This document shows positions 17,158 through 25,513 of a stretch of 36,943 bases of DNA, piece after piece. The DNA lies in the NCBI GenBank assembly GCA_903938485.1, contig CAJADF010000039.1, positions 1 through 36,943 of the forward strand, written 5' to 3'. This DNA comes from an uncultured Methylococcaceae bacterium (GTDB taxonomy: Bacteria > Pseudomonadota > Gammaproteobacteria > Methylococcales > Methylomonadaceae). The position numbers were made by a program, and so were the translations under genes. A model generated the notes under the pieces. It ran no database searches, was not told where the DNA came from, and was given only the letters and a program-made list of their open reading frames with translations. Within the stretch, counting starts at the first letter, position 1. The number at the start of each line of letters is the position of its first letter.

Positions 17158-17700
17158 TCAATCATAATGGACTAGATTGTAGGGTAAAGAGGGTTCTTTT
17201 CCGGCGATTAAATCAGTCAAAAATTTCCAGAATACGTCGGCAGAGGGCGGACAACCCGGTAAGAAATAATCAACTTTGACCACTTCATGAATAGGTCGAA
17301 CTTTATCTAGTAATAAAGGTAATTCTGGATCGCTGGGGATTTGAGCATTTTCAACCCCAATACCGTTAATGTAGGCTTCGTTTAGACAGTCTTCTAAAGG
17401 AATAAAATTTCGCATAGCAGGTAAACCACCATTAATCGCACAGGCACCAACTGCCACTAAAATCTTACAATTTTTTCTAAATTCTCTGAGTGTATGGACA
17501 TTTTCTGAGTTGCAAACCCCGCCTTCTATTAATCCAATATCACAGTCGGCACTACAGTGTTCAATATCGGTAATAGGTGAGCGGTCGAACACCACCACTT
17601 CAGCTAGTTCTAGAATGCGCTCATCAATATCTAAAAACGACATGTGACAACCAAAACATCCTGCTAAAGAAGTTGTGGCGACTCTAATTTTATTTGTCAT
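17158..17700 (-). CDS. hoxY: NAD-reducing hydrogenase small subunit HoxY
   Basis: Electron-transfer subunit, 180 residues when started at the ATG at 17700. A longer reading back to 17763 would only lengthen the overlap with hoxU and adds a non-conserved leader; the family begins MxNKxRVATxSLxGCFGCH. The four ligands of the proximal [4Fe-4S] cluster are C15, C18 (GCFGCHMSFLD), C87 (VGACAINGG) and C150 (PGCPPSAD). There is no long C-terminal domain for extra clusters, as expected for group 3d. It overlaps the end of hoxU by 11 nt, indicating coupling. Partner of HoxH; cytoplasmic, no Tat signal. Confidence 0.94.
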   Translation of the reverse strand: MTNKIRVATTSLAGCFGCHMSFLDIDERILELAEVVVFDRSPITDIEHCSADCDIGLIEGGVCNSENVHTLREFRKNCKILVAVGACAINGGLPAMRNFIPLEDCLNEAYINGIGVENAQIPSDPELPLLLDKVRPIHEVVKVDYFLPGCPPSADVFWKFLTDLIAGKEPSLPYNLVHYD

Positions 17701-18406
17701 GTTCAGACTCCGAATTAAGCGTGACTTGATCAATTTGCTGATGATCGTATATCCGTTTGCCAATTGGGACTTGATAAGCGGTGTGTTTAATTAAAATGGC
17801 GCCAGTAGGGCATATATGAGCGGCTTTATCGCTTGCAGACATATCAGTATCTTTTAATAACCCGGTTTCTGAATTAACGATTAAATGTTTATTAATGCCG
17901 CGGCCACTGATAGCAAATACATCTTTACCATCCTGCTCATGGCTGGCTCTTACACATAGGGTGCAAAAAATGCATCGGTTATGATCAATTAAAATTTCCT
18001 CATGCGAGGCATCCAATTCTCGGTGTGGATAAAATAACGGAAAGTGATCATCCAGCATATTTAAATGATAAGCCACGGCTTGCAACTGACAATTACCGGT
18101 TTTTTCACAAGAAGGGCAAAAGTGATTACCCTCAACAAACAGCATTTGGGTGATTTTTTGGCGATCAGCATTTAAGTCTTTAGCGTTATTGATAACTGCT
18201 TGACCATCCATTGCTGGAAACGTACACGCAGAACAGTTTCGGCCATTAACTTTTACCGTACAGAGTTTGCAACTACCATGGGGAGTAAACTCTGGGTTAT
18301 GACATAAATGCGGAATGTAAATACCCGCAGCCGTTGCGGCTTGGATGATAGTTTGACCGTCTTCAAAAGGAATAGTTACACCATCAATCGTCAGTGTTTT
18401 AGTCAT
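17690..18406 (-). CDS. hoxU: Hydrogenase diaphorase subunit HoxU
   Basis: NuoG-like iron-sulfur subunit. I start at the ATG at 18406 (238 residues): GGAGG at 18415-18419, inside the end of hoxF, is 8 nt upstream. A TTG at 18412 is the only nearby alternative. The N-terminal [2Fe-2S] ferredoxin domain has C35, C46, C49 and C61 or C58. A His-ligated cluster site follows (H95, C97, C100, C106 in HFCPSCEKTGNC), then a ferredoxin-like set (C145, C148, C151 and a later ICPTG cysteine). It carries electrons between HoxY and HoxF. The hoxF stop is 2 nt before this start and hoxU overlaps hoxY by 11 nt. Confidence 0.94.
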   Translation of the reverse strand: MTKTLTIDGVTIPFEDGQTIIQAATAAGIYIPHLCHNPEFTPHGSCKLCTVKVNGRNCSACTFPAMDGQAVINNAKDLNADRQKITQMLFVEGNHFCPSCEKTGNCQLQAVAYHLNMLDDHFPLFYPHRELDASHEEILIDHNRCIFCTLCVRASHEQDGKDVFAISGRGINKHLIVNSETGLLKDTDMSASDKAAHICPTGAILIKHTAYQVPIGKRIYDHQQIDQVTLNSESEHDK

Positions 18407-18408
18407 AA

Positions 18409-20187
18409 TCAATCCTCCAGTTGTGATAAATGCGCCGCGGCATCGTTACGATTTGCCATTTGCCTTGCTGTTTCTAATGCGGCATCTAAATCAAATCCGG
18501 GTTCATAACTTATCTTTTTTAATTGCGCTTGATAGAGTTCAGGGTAACGCGCTAGGGTTGTTAAGATGGGGTTGGCGGCTGTTTGACCTAAGCCACAATG
18601 GCTCTGAGTTTTAACTAATTGGCAAAGTTCCTCTAAAGCCACCACATCACCGGCAGAACCATGACCATTAACGATTTTATCCAGTTGATTCTTTAATAAA
18701 GAGGTCCCAACACGACAAGGGGTACAGAAACCACAACTTTCATGGGCAAAGAAGTGCGTAAAATTATTAACGATGTCTAAGATATTGCGCGTGTTATTAA
18801 AGATAATAAATGAGCCACCTGTGGCTAAATCTTCAAAAGCAATTTTTCTGGCAAACTCAGTATTTGATATAAAAGTACCGGATGGCCCCCCAATCTGAAT
18901 GCCCAACACATCTTTAGCCCCACAATCATGCAGAATAGTTTGAATAGATGTACCAAAGTCGACTTCATAAATACCGGGTTTTGCGCAATCACCACAAATG
19001 CTTAAGATTTTAGTGCCTTTTGATTTATCTGTACCCACGTTAGCAAACCACTCGCCGCCTTTAAGCGCAATTTTAGCGGCAGCCATATAGGTTTCAACAT
19101 TATTAACGACGGTGGGTTTACCTAAATAGCCGTGGGTGACTGGATAAGGCGGGCGATTTCTAGGAATCCCCATTTTTCCCTCAAGTGATTCTATTAAGGC
19201 CGATTCCTCACCACAGATATAAGCCCCAGCCCCCAAACAAATCTGTATATCAAAATTAAACCCGGCATTAATAATATTATTGCCTAATAACCCCGCTTGT
19301 TTACGCTCTGCTAAAACTGCTTTTAAAGGTGCATATAAATGTAAATATTCACCGCGTAAATATAAAAAGCCTTGTTCAGCACCAATAATAGCGGCACATA
19401 AGGTCATGCCTTCAAATACTTGATGGGCGTGTGTCGTTAATAAAACTCGATCTTTAAAAGTACCCGGTTCGCCTTCATCGGCATTACACACCACAATGCG
19501 TGCATCGGCAGTTTCTTCAGCGCAATACTGCCATTTAGTGGCGGTTTTAAAACCAGCACCACCTCGGCCACGCAGGCCAGAAATATCCAGTTCTTTTAAA
19601 GTTTCTTTAAAACCGCGTTCAAGGCCAGCGTGTAATGCTTCGCCGTGTTGTATAGCTTGACTGAGTAATAAACCCGCTTGATAAACATTGTCATTAACTG
19701 CAAATAAATCAGCCGGCCAAGCTGAGACGGGGATTTGTTGATGAATTAAGCCAGCGATCTGATCGATTTTTGCTGGCGTTAAATGGGGTAGGGCATAACC
19801 GTTTATTAATCCAGCAGGGCCCTGATCACATAAACCGGTACAAGACGTATTATCAAAACTGACTAAACCATCAGACCTAACTTCGCCTAATTTAACCTGT
19901 AAGGCTTGTTCTATATAAGCAGCAATTTGATGTTTGCCCAATAAATGATCGGTAATCGAATCGCTGATTAATAAATCATAGTGACCACGTGGGCTTAAAT
20001 GAAAGAAACTATAAAACTCGATAACCCCAATCACTTGGGTTCTTGATATACAAAGTAAAGCCGCTATCTGTTCGATAGCGGCTTTAGGTATGTGCTGGTA
20101 TTGTGCTTGAACTGCTCTAAGAACGGCTAATAAATCAGTGGCTTGATAGCCATTATTTTTTATAAGATCTTGAATAAATACCTGCAT
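18409..20187 (-). CDS. hoxF: NAD-reducing hydrogenase diaphorase subunit HoxF with fused NuoE-like N-terminus
   Basis: Subunit of 592 residues that binds FMN and NAD(H). The N-terminal ~150 residues are NuoE-like, so no separate hoxE is needed; this is the Cupriavidus-type HoxF layout. The NuoF part has the GLRGRGGAGF NAD loop (204-213), CNADEGEPGTFKDR FMN loop (234-247), GAGAYICGEESALIESLEGK (320-339) and the [4Fe-4S] cysteines C485, C488, C491 and C531. In the NuoE part only C116 and C120 remain of four [2Fe-2S] ligands; the first pair is replaced by S-D-S-I-T-D (75-80). AAAGG lies before the ATG, and a sigma70-like promoter is at 20232-20260. First gene of the operon. Confidence 0.94.
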   Translation of the reverse strand: MQVFIQDLIKNNGYQATDLLAVLRAVQAQYQHIPKAAIEQIAALLCISRTQVIGVIEFYSFFHLSPRGHYDLLISDSITDHLLGKHQIAAYIEQALQVKLGEVRSDGLVSFDNTSCTGLCDQGPAGLINGYALPHLTPAKIDQIAGLIHQQIPVSAWPADLFAVNDNVYQAGLLLSQAIQHGEALHAGLERGFKETLKELDISGLRGRGGAGFKTATKWQYCAEETADARIVVCNADEGEPGTFKDRVLLTTHAHQVFEGMTLCAAIIGAEQGFLYLRGEYLHLYAPLKAVLAERKQAGLLGNNIINAGFNFDIQICLGAGAYICGEESALIESLEGKMGIPRNRPPYPVTHGYLGKPTVVNNVETYMAAAKIALKGGEWFANVGTDKSKGTKILSICGDCAKPGIYEVDFGTSIQTILHDCGAKDVLGIQIGGPSGTFISNTEFARKIAFEDLATGGSFIIFNNTRNILDIVNNFTHFFAHESCGFCTPCRVGTSLLKNQLDKIVNGHGSAGDVVALEELCQLVKTQSHCGLGQTAANPILTTLARYPELYQAQLKKISYEPGFDLDAALETARQMANRNDAAAHLSQLED

Positions 20188-20231
20188 TTTATACCTTTGG
20201 CCTGATTCTTATCAAAACATAGCTTAATACT

Positions 20232-20260
20232 ACTATAAAATTAAGGGTTAATTGTGACAA
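20232..20260 (-). promoter_or_regulatory. Sigma70-type promoter of the hox operon
   Basis: On the minus strand TTGTCA (20255-20260) and TATAGT (20232-20237) are 17 bp apart, close to consensus. Transcription would begin near 20225, giving a ~38-nt leader before the hoxF ATG. The -35 lies inside the last codons of the phosphorylase gene, so the hox genes can be expressed apart from it. No activator site is obvious nearby. Confidence 0.65.
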
Positions 20261-20997
20261 GTGTCTGACAGAAAGGCTTTTAAAATTTTTGCAACATTTG
20301 CCATACCAATATGTAAGTTTTCTTCAATTTCGGCCATCGTGATTTCGCCAGCACTTTTACCGGCACCCCAATTAGCTATAACCGATAAAGCGGCGTAATC
20401 AATGTCAAGTTCTTTAGCCAATGCCGCTTCAGGCATACCTGTCATACCGACTAGATCACACCCATCTTTTTCCATGCGTTTGATTTCTGCTGCAGATTCT
20501 AAACGTGGGCCTTGGGTACAGCCATAAGTCCCTAAGGTGCTAACATTAATATTGAGTGATTGTGCTGCAGATATTAATGCAGCCCGTAAGTGCTGGTTAT
20601 AGGGGTAACTAAAATCAATATGTGTTAATGGATGTTTTTCATCATCAAAAAAAGTGTGTTTACGTCCATAACTATAATCAATAATCTGATCAGGAATGGC
20701 AATATGTGCAGGCGCCATTTTGTTAGTAATGCCACCCACCGCTGCTACAGCAATTATTTGTTTAACACCCAATTGGTTTAGTCCCCAAATATTTGCTCGA
20801 TAATTAATTTTATGGGGAGCAATCGTATGTGGATTTCCATGGCGAGCTAAAAAAACAACCTCTTTATTGTTTAACTGGCCAGTAATAAATTCAGCAGATG
20901 GCGCTCCATAAGGCGTATCAATTTTTTCTTTTTTAATTACAGTAAGATCACTCAATTGAGTTAATCCTGTGCCGCCAATAATTGCTAATTTAGTCAT
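20248..20997 (-). CDS. S-methyl-5'-thioinosine phosphorylase
   Basis: Purine nucleoside phosphorylase of 249 residues, MTAP/PNP-II fold. It splits methylthioinosine with phosphate into hypoxanthine and methylthioribose-1-phosphate. Visible motifs are IGGTGL (7-12) and ARHGNPH (51-57) for phosphate binding, QGPRLESAAEI (162-172) and GMTGMPEAALA (184-194). The adenine-contacting N-x-A-x-G of MTAP is here N-W-G-A-G (209-213), as I recall for methylthioinosine-specific Pseudomonas PA3004. MTAP remains the alternative if the specificity is different. The neighbouring phosphoribosyltransferase, 25 nt upstream in the operon, would use the hypoxanthine, which supports the inosine specificity. Ribosome-binding site AAGGATAAATCA precedes ATG. 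Confidence 0.85.
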   Translation of the reverse strand: MTKLAIIGGTGLTQLSDLTVIKKEKIDTPYGAPSAEFITGQLNNKEVVFLARHGNPHTIAPHKINYRANIWGLNQLGVKQIIAVAAVGGITNKMAPAHIAIPDQIIDYSYGRKHTFFDDEKHPLTHIDFSYPYNQHLRAALISAAQSLNINVSTLGTYGCTQGPRLESAAEIKRMEKDGCDLVGMTGMPEAALAKELDIDYAALSVIANWGAGKSAGEITMAEIEENLHIGMANVAKILKAFLSDTCHN

Positions 20998-21022
20998 TGA
21001 TTTATCCTTTATGTATTATTAT

Positions 21023-21565
21023 TCATAGATCTTTACACGCGTAGATACCTGCAGCGTTACGTAAATAGCCTTTGTAATCCATGCCGTAGCCAAATAAATA
21101 CCGATTTTCAACAGTTAAGCCTACAAATTCTGCTGTAATGGGTTTAGTTTTGTTAATCTCTTTATCTAGTAAAACAGCTGAGTAAACTTTGTGTGCGCCT
21201 TTCTCAATGCAGTAATCTTTAATGGCCGCTAAGGTAATACCTTCATCTAGAATATCATCAATTAATAAAATCGTTCTATCTGTTAGCGATGTTTTGGGTT
21301 CAAGCAACCATTCTATGGTGCCCCCTGCAATTTTATTTTGGTAACGACTGGCGTTAATTGAATCAATTGTTAAAGGGAAATTCAAACGTGTCAGTAGCTT
21401 ACCTGCCGTAATAATGCCCCCATTTAACACGCACAGTAGTAATAAGTTGCTGTCAGCTAGGCTATTATTAATGAGCTTGGCCATATTATCTAAAGCAGAT
21501 TCTACTTGTGATTCGGAATAAAGTAGATCCGCTGTGTCTTGAATGTGTTTAATTTCTTTAAGCAT
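21023..21565 (-). CDS. hpt: Hypoxanthine-guanine phosphoribosyltransferase
   Basis: Type I phosphoribosyltransferase of 180 residues. The PRPP-binding signature ILLIDDILDEGIT spans 99-111. An early LLCVLNGGII (44-52 region) supplies the PPi loop and VGLTVENRYLFGYGMDY near residue 150-165 the purine-binding region. Reaction: hypoxanthine or guanine plus PRPP to IMP or GMP. It overlaps nagZ by 8 nt (21558-21565) and is followed by the methylthioinosine phosphorylase, whose product hypoxanthine is its substrate. This is a salvage pair for the adenine part of methylthioadenosine. Cytoplasmic; normal length. Confidence 0.88.
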   Translation of the reverse strand: MLKEIKHIQDTADLLYSESQVESALDNMAKLINNSLADSNLLLLCVLNGGIITAGKLLTRLNFPLTIDSINASRYQNKIAGGTIEWLLEPKTSLTDRTILLIDDILDEGITLAAIKDYCIEKGAHKVYSAVLLDKEINKTKPITAEFVGLTVENRYLFGYGMDYKGYLRNAAGIYACKDL

Positions 21566-22574
21566 TGTGTTCTATCAGTTGATTTAATTGAGCAACGGTT
21601 TGTTGCCATTTAAGTGAGTCACGATAATGTAAAGTGTCATTAGAAACGCCTATCATGCGACTCAGTCTTTCTTCTCTGAGAGTATCCTGAATGATGGGTA
21701 GTTTATCAAGTACTTCAGACGCGGCCGTCGTATTGTTACACACTAAAAGCATATCACAACCTGCACTATGGGCTTGTTTAGCACGGTCAGCAAAACCACC
21801 TGCAGTTGCCGCACCCGCCATACTTAAATCGTCACTAAAAACCGTACCATTAAAATTTAATTCCTCGCGGAGGATTTTTTGTATCCAAAAATTTGAAAAG
21901 CCAGCTTGTTGACTATCGATATTAGGATAAAGTACATGTGCAGGCATGATGCCTTCTAAGCCTTCTGAGATTAATTGTTTAAACGGTATAAAATCTTTTT
22001 GGCGAAGTGCTGTTATATCTCGTTCATCTATGGGTAACGTTAAGTGGGAGTCTAAGGCGACAGCACCATGACCAGGGAAGTGTTTACCGGTTGCAGCCAT
22101 TCCTGCACTATGCATCCCTTTCATAAAATGACTGGCCATTTTTGTTGCTAGCGCCGTGTCTGTTCCAAAAGAGCGATCCCCAATAATTTGGCTAACACCA
22201 CAGTCTATATCTAAAACCGGTGCAAAACTAAAATCAATGCCCACTGCTAATAATTCAATTGCCATTAACCAACCTGCCGCTTCACACAAATCGGGTGTTT
22301 TTGAATAAAGAGCGGCCGCAGGTAATCGGGTAAATCCCGCTTTAAAACGCTGAACTCTGCCACCCTCCTGATCGACAGCAATTAAAATATTACCTTGGCG
22401 GGCTTTACGAATGGCTTTAATAAGTTCAGCTATTTGTTCTGGGTTTTCGTAATTACGTGAGAATAATATAACCGCCCCAGTATTAGGGTGGTTAAGCATT
22501 TCCGCTTCATGTGGAGCTAATGATAAGCCCTCAACATCTAACATGACAGGGCCAAAGGGTTGTTTATTTATCAT
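21558..22574 (-). CDS. nagZ: Beta-N-acetylhexosaminidase NagZ (GH3)
   Basis: Cytoplasmic glycoside hydrolase family 3 enzyme of 338 residues acting in peptidoglycan recycling; it removes GlcNAc from anhydromuropeptides. Landmarks are AVDQEGGRVQR (66-76), the substrate-binding/flexible loop KHFPGHGAVALDSHL (164-178, with H176 as the family's catalytic histidine) and FSDDLSMAGA (246-255), which contains the nucleophile aspartate at 248. It is the first gene of the nagZ-hpt-phosphorylase unit, divergent from the DUF3047 gene across 173 nt. The 8-nt overlap with hpt implies coupling although the functions are unrelated; this grouping recurs in gammaproteobacteria as far as I know. Confidence 0.92.
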   Translation of the reverse strand: MINKQPFGPVMLDVEGLSLAPHEAEMLNHPNTGAVILFSRNYENPEQIAELIKAIRKARQGNILIAVDQEGGRVQRFKAGFTRLPAAALYSKTPDLCEAAGWLMAIELLAVGIDFSFAPVLDIDCGVSQIIGDRSFGTDTALATKMASHFMKGMHSAGMAATGKHFPGHGAVALDSHLTLPIDERDITALRQKDFIPFKQLISEGLEGIMPAHVLYPNIDSQQAGFSNFWIQKILREELNFNGTVFSDDLSMAGAATAGGFADRAKQAHSAGCDMLLVCNNTTAASEVLDKLPIIQDTLREERLSRMIGVSNDTLHYRDSLKWQQTVAQLNQLIEHNA

Positions 22575-22747
22575 TAAAGGTATTAAGAATCTAAATATTA
22601 TTGAGTTATTTTAAAGCTGCTATTTAATAAAAGCGGGTTACACCTGCCTGAGATTAATACACATCCTGTTATACTGAATTATACTGGAACTTTATTCTTA
22701 GAAATTAATTCTAATGCGCTGTTAATAATTAGGGAGTTTAGCTTTTA

Positions 22748-23422
22748 ATGTATTTATGCAATAAGATAGTGAAATTTTTTGTTATTGTTGGGTTTAGTCA
22801 ATGTGTTGTCGCTGAACCCGTTGTTGAAAAACTAGTCGTAGGTTCTTTTTCTAAGGGTTTATTGGATCGTTGGGAAGCTAAAGATTTTAAGGGGAAAACT
22901 GAATATTCTTTAGTGGATTTAGAGGGTACTAAAGTATTAAAAGCGGTGAGTTCACAGGGGGCTTCAGGGCTGTTTAATGAACAGCGCATCGATTTATATC
23001 AAACGCCAGTTATGCATTGGCGTTGGCATATAGAAAATAAACTAGGTCATTTGAATGAGCAAGAAACTTCAGGCGATGACTACGCGGCTAGAGTTTATGT
23101 ATTGATTAGCGGGGGAGCGGCATTCTGGCAAAATAAAGCCCTAAATTATGTGTGGTCTAGCTCTTCATCGGTGGGTACCGTATGGCCAAATGCTTATACT
23201 TTTGGTGGGGCCAATGGAAAGATGACCATGATTTCTTTGCGTGACTCAACTCATCACACGGGGACTTGGTATGCTGAGCAGCGAAATGTGCTAAATGATT
23301 TAAAAGAACATTTTGGTGAAGATATTCGTTACATAGATGGTGTGGCGTTAATGTCAGATAGTGATGATTCAAAAAGTAATGTGACCGCCTATTATGGCGA
23401 TATTTATTTTAGTAAAGAGTGA
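22748..23422 (+). CDS. DUF3047 family exported protein
   Basis: Protein of 224 residues with a signal peptide (CNKIVKFFVIVGFSQCVVA, cleaved near residue 22). The rest fits DUF3047: an early W-x-x-x-x-F-K-G-x-T-x-Y segment, PVMHWRWHI, the GDDYAARVYVL strand, NYVWSSS, TFGGANGKMTMISLRD and the closing AYYGDIYFSK, a beta-rich fold of jelly-roll type. No enzymatic activity is known; a carbohydrate-binding-like role is a guess. GGGAG is about 11 nt upstream of the ATG, a little far. Its stop is followed at once by the 42-bp repeat array. Confidence 0.85.
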   Translation: MYLCNKIVKFFVIVGFSQCVVAEPVVEKLVVGSFSKGLLDRWEAKDFKGKTEYSLVDLEGTKVLKAVSSQGASGLFNEQRIDLYQTPVMHWRWHIENKLGHLNEQETSGDDYAARVYVLISGGAAFWQNKALNYVWSSSSSVGTVWPNAYTFGGANGKMTMISLRDSTHHTGTWYAEQRNVLNDLKEHFGEDIRYIDGVALMSDSDDSKSNVTAYYGDIYFSKE

Positions 23423-23430
23423 TTAGTGCA

Positions 23431-23708
23431 GTGATTCAATAGGCTATAGGAACGATATGATACTGTTTAGTACCGATTCAATAGGCTATAGGAGCGATAT
23501 GATACTGTTGAGTACCGATTCAATAGGCTATAGGAGCGATATGATACTGTTAAGTATCAATTCATTATCATATAGGTGCGATATGATACTGTTGAGTACC
23601 GATTCAATAGGCTATAGGAGCAATATGATACTGTTGAGTACCGATTCAATAGACTATAGGAGCAATATGATACTGTTAAGTATCAATTCATTATCATATA
23701 GGACAAAT
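23431..23708. repeat. 42-bp tandem repeat array (about 6.6 units) with an A-A-B higher-order pattern
   Basis: Units begin at ATG positions 23457, 23499, 23541, 23583, 23625 and 23667, exactly 42 bp apart, with a partial unit before the first. Units 1, 2, 4 and 5 are one type (A) and units 3 and 6 another (B), so the array is two 126-bp blocks A-A-B. Most units end in AGGAGCGAT or AGGAGCAAT directly before the next ATG, i.e. a ribosome-binding site plus start. B units contain the perfect hairpin GATACT-gtta-AGTATC. The array fills most of the 23423-23789 gap. Confidence 0.9.
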
Positions 23709-23714
23709 AAATAA
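23457..23714 (+). CDS. Possible repeat-encoded peptide (six 14-residue repeats), doubtful
   Basis: The 42-bp period is a multiple of three and this frame has no stop until after the last unit, giving 85 residues of repeats of the type MILLSTDSIGYRSD, with SINSLSYR in the B units. Every unit starts with Met preceded by an AGGAG-like sequence, so translation could start at any unit. There is no signal peptide, no known motif and no conserved neighbour. The open frame may be a by-product of the period; I would not treat it as an established gene. Confidence 0.25.
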   Translation: MILFSTDSIGYRSDMILLSTDSIGYRSDMILLSINSLSYRCDMILLSTDSIGYRSNMILLSTDSIDYRSNMILLSINSLSYRTNK

Positions 23715-23750
23715 TGATTACTATAAATTAATGGGTGTTCAGCTGTTTAT

Positions 23751-23777
23751 AAAAAAAGGCCATTATTGCTAATGGCC
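23751..23777 (-). terminator. Intrinsic terminator of the ettA transcript
   Basis: On the minus strand GGCCATTA (from 23777 to 23770) and TAATGGCC (23765-23758) form a perfect 8-bp stem with a 4-nt loop, followed directly by seven T residues (23757-23751). It lies 12 bases past the ettA stop. This is the clearest Rho-independent terminator in the window. Confidence 0.92.
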
Positions 23778-23789
23778 TCTCTATCTGAA

Positions 23790-25454
23790 TTAAGATATTT
23801 TTTTGTATTTAATACGTTTAGGATTATTAGCGTCAGTGCCTAAACGACGATGACGATCCGCTTCGTAATCTTCATAGTTACCTTCGAACCAAACGACATT
23901 ACTATCACCTTCAAAAGCTAATATATGGGTCGCGATTCTATCTAAGAACCATCTATCATGCGAAATAACAACCGCACAACCCGGGAACGCGAGTAGCGCT
24001 TCTTCTAAGGCACGAAGTGTTTCAACGTCTAAGTCGTTAGTCGGTTCGTCTAACAACAATACGTTACCACCGGTTTTAAGTAATTTAGCAAGATGCACAC
24101 GGTTTCGCTCACCCCCTGATAAATCACCGATGTATTTGCCTTGATCAGCACCTTTAAAGTTAAAACGACCGACATAAGAACGGGAAGGTGTTTCGTATTT
24201 ACCGACGGTGATAATATCTAAACCATCTGATATTTCTTCAAATACGGTTTTCTTAGCATCTAAATCATCACGTAACTGATCAACATACGCCATTTGTACC
24301 GTTTGGCCAATGTTAAGCGTGCCTGAATCCGGTTTTTCAATCCCCGCCATCATTCTAAACAAGGTGGTTTTACCGGCGCCATTCGGGCCAATAATCCCAA
24401 CAATACCCCCCGGTGGTAATCTAAAGTTAAGGTCATTAAATAATAATTTGTCGCCAAAGGCCTTGCTGATGTTTTCAGCTTCGATGACTACATCACCTAA
24501 ACGAGGTCCAGGTGGAATGTAGATTTCTTGGGTTTCATTACGTTTTTGGACATCGGTAGAAGACAATTCTTCAAAGCGAGCCAAACGCGCTTTACTCTTC
24601 GCGTGACGACCTTTAGGATTGGTACGCACCCATTCTAACTCTTCCTTCATGGCTTTTTGGCGAGAAGATTCTTGTTTCTCTTCCTGCAATAAGCGGTTAC
24701 TCTTTTGCTCTAACCAACTTGAGTAGTTGCCTTCCCAAGGAATCCCTGACCCTCTATCAAGTTCTAATATCCAGCCCGCTACGTTATCTAAGAAATAACG
24801 ATCATGCGTTACTGCAACCACTGTGCCCGTATAATCATGTAAGAAACGTTCTAACCAAGCGACCGATTCAGCATCTAAATGGTTGGTAGGTTCGTCTAAT
24901 AACAACATGTCTGGGTTAGAGAGTAATAAACGACATAAAGCGACACGGCGCTTCTCGCCACCCGATAATTTAGTGACATCCGCATCCCAATCAGGCAATC
25001 TTAAAGCATCGGCCGCAACCTCTAATTTTCGATCTAAATTGTGACCATCGGCCGCATTTATAATGTCTTCTAATTTAGCTTGGTCAGCCGCTAATTTATC
25101 AAAATCGGCATCGGGATCTGCATAGGCAGCGTAAACAGCATCTAATGCCGTTAAGGCATTCTTAACTTCTGCAACGGCTTCTTCAATATTGCCGCGTACC
25201 GTTTTTTCTGGATCTAAATGGGGTTCTTGGGCTAAATAGCCAATGTTGATACCTTTAAGAGGAATCGCTTCACCTTCAATTTCTTTATCAATGCCGGCCA
25301 TAATTCTTAGCAGTGTAGATTTACCTGAGCCATTAAGACCGAGTACACCAATTTTTGCGCCGGGAAAGAAAGATAAGGAAATGTTTTTAAGAATATATTT
25401 CTTAGGGGGGACGATTTTGCCAACCCGATTCATTGAATAGATATATTGAGCCAT
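23790..25454 (-). CDS. ettA: Energy-dependent translational throttle protein EttA
   Basis: ABC-F ATPase of 554 residues, no membrane part. The opening [20 protein letters not shown] is characteristic of EttA. First nucleotide-binding domain: GLNGSGKST (39-47), signature [14 protein letters not shown] and Walker [13 protein letters not shown]. The linker (P-site tRNA interaction motif region) spans ~240-320 and is rich in charged residues ([20 protein letters not shown]). Second domain: [23 protein letters not shown] and [12 protein letters not shown]. In the family it binds the ribosomal E site and gates entry into elongation according to the ATP/ADP ratio. It lies 59 nt downstream of cysH on the same strand and ends in a strong terminator. 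Confidence 0.95.
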   Translation of the reverse strand: MAQYIYSMNRVGKIVPPKKYILKNISLSFFPGAKIGVLGLNGSGKSTLLRIMAGIDKEIEGEAIPLKGINIGYLAQEPHLDPEKTVRGNIEEAVAEVKNALTALDAVYAAYADPDADFDKLAADQAKLEDIINAADGHNLDRKLEVAADALRLPDWDADVTKLSGGEKRRVALCRLLLSNPDMLLLDEPTNHLDAESVAWLERFLHDYTGTVVAVTHDRYFLDNVAGWILELDRGSGIPWEGNYSSWLEQKSNRLLQEEKQESSRQKAMKEELEWVRTNPKGRHAKSKARLARFEELSSTDVQKRNETQEIYIPPGPRLGDVVIEAENISKAFGDKLLFNDLNFRLPPGGIVGIIGPNGAGKTTLFRMMAGIEKPDSGTLNIGQTVQMAYVDQLRDDLDAKKTVFEEISDGLDIITVGKYETPSRSYVGRFNFKGADQGKYIGDLSGGERNRVHLAKLLKTGGNVLLLDEPTNDLDVETLRALEEALLAFPGCAVVISHDRWFLDRIATHILAFEGDSNVVWFEGNYEDYEADRHRRLGTDANNPKRIKYKKIS

Positions 25455-25513
25455 AGTCTTTTATTAAGTCCTAAAGAGAAGGTTTCTAAAGTTTAAAATT
25501 AGCCGATTATAAG

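Noticed and set aside
17700-17763. Longer N-terminus for hoxY
   Set aside because: It would lie wholly inside hoxU, and the conserved family N-terminus begins at the ATG at 17700.
15137-20187. Novel hydrogenase arrangement lacking hoxE
   Set aside because: The NuoE-like part is fused to HoxF, the known Cupriavidus-type arrangement, so the operon is ordinary.
23431-23708. CRISPR array
   Set aside because: Units are contiguous 42-bp tandem copies without unique spacers and no cas gene is nearby.
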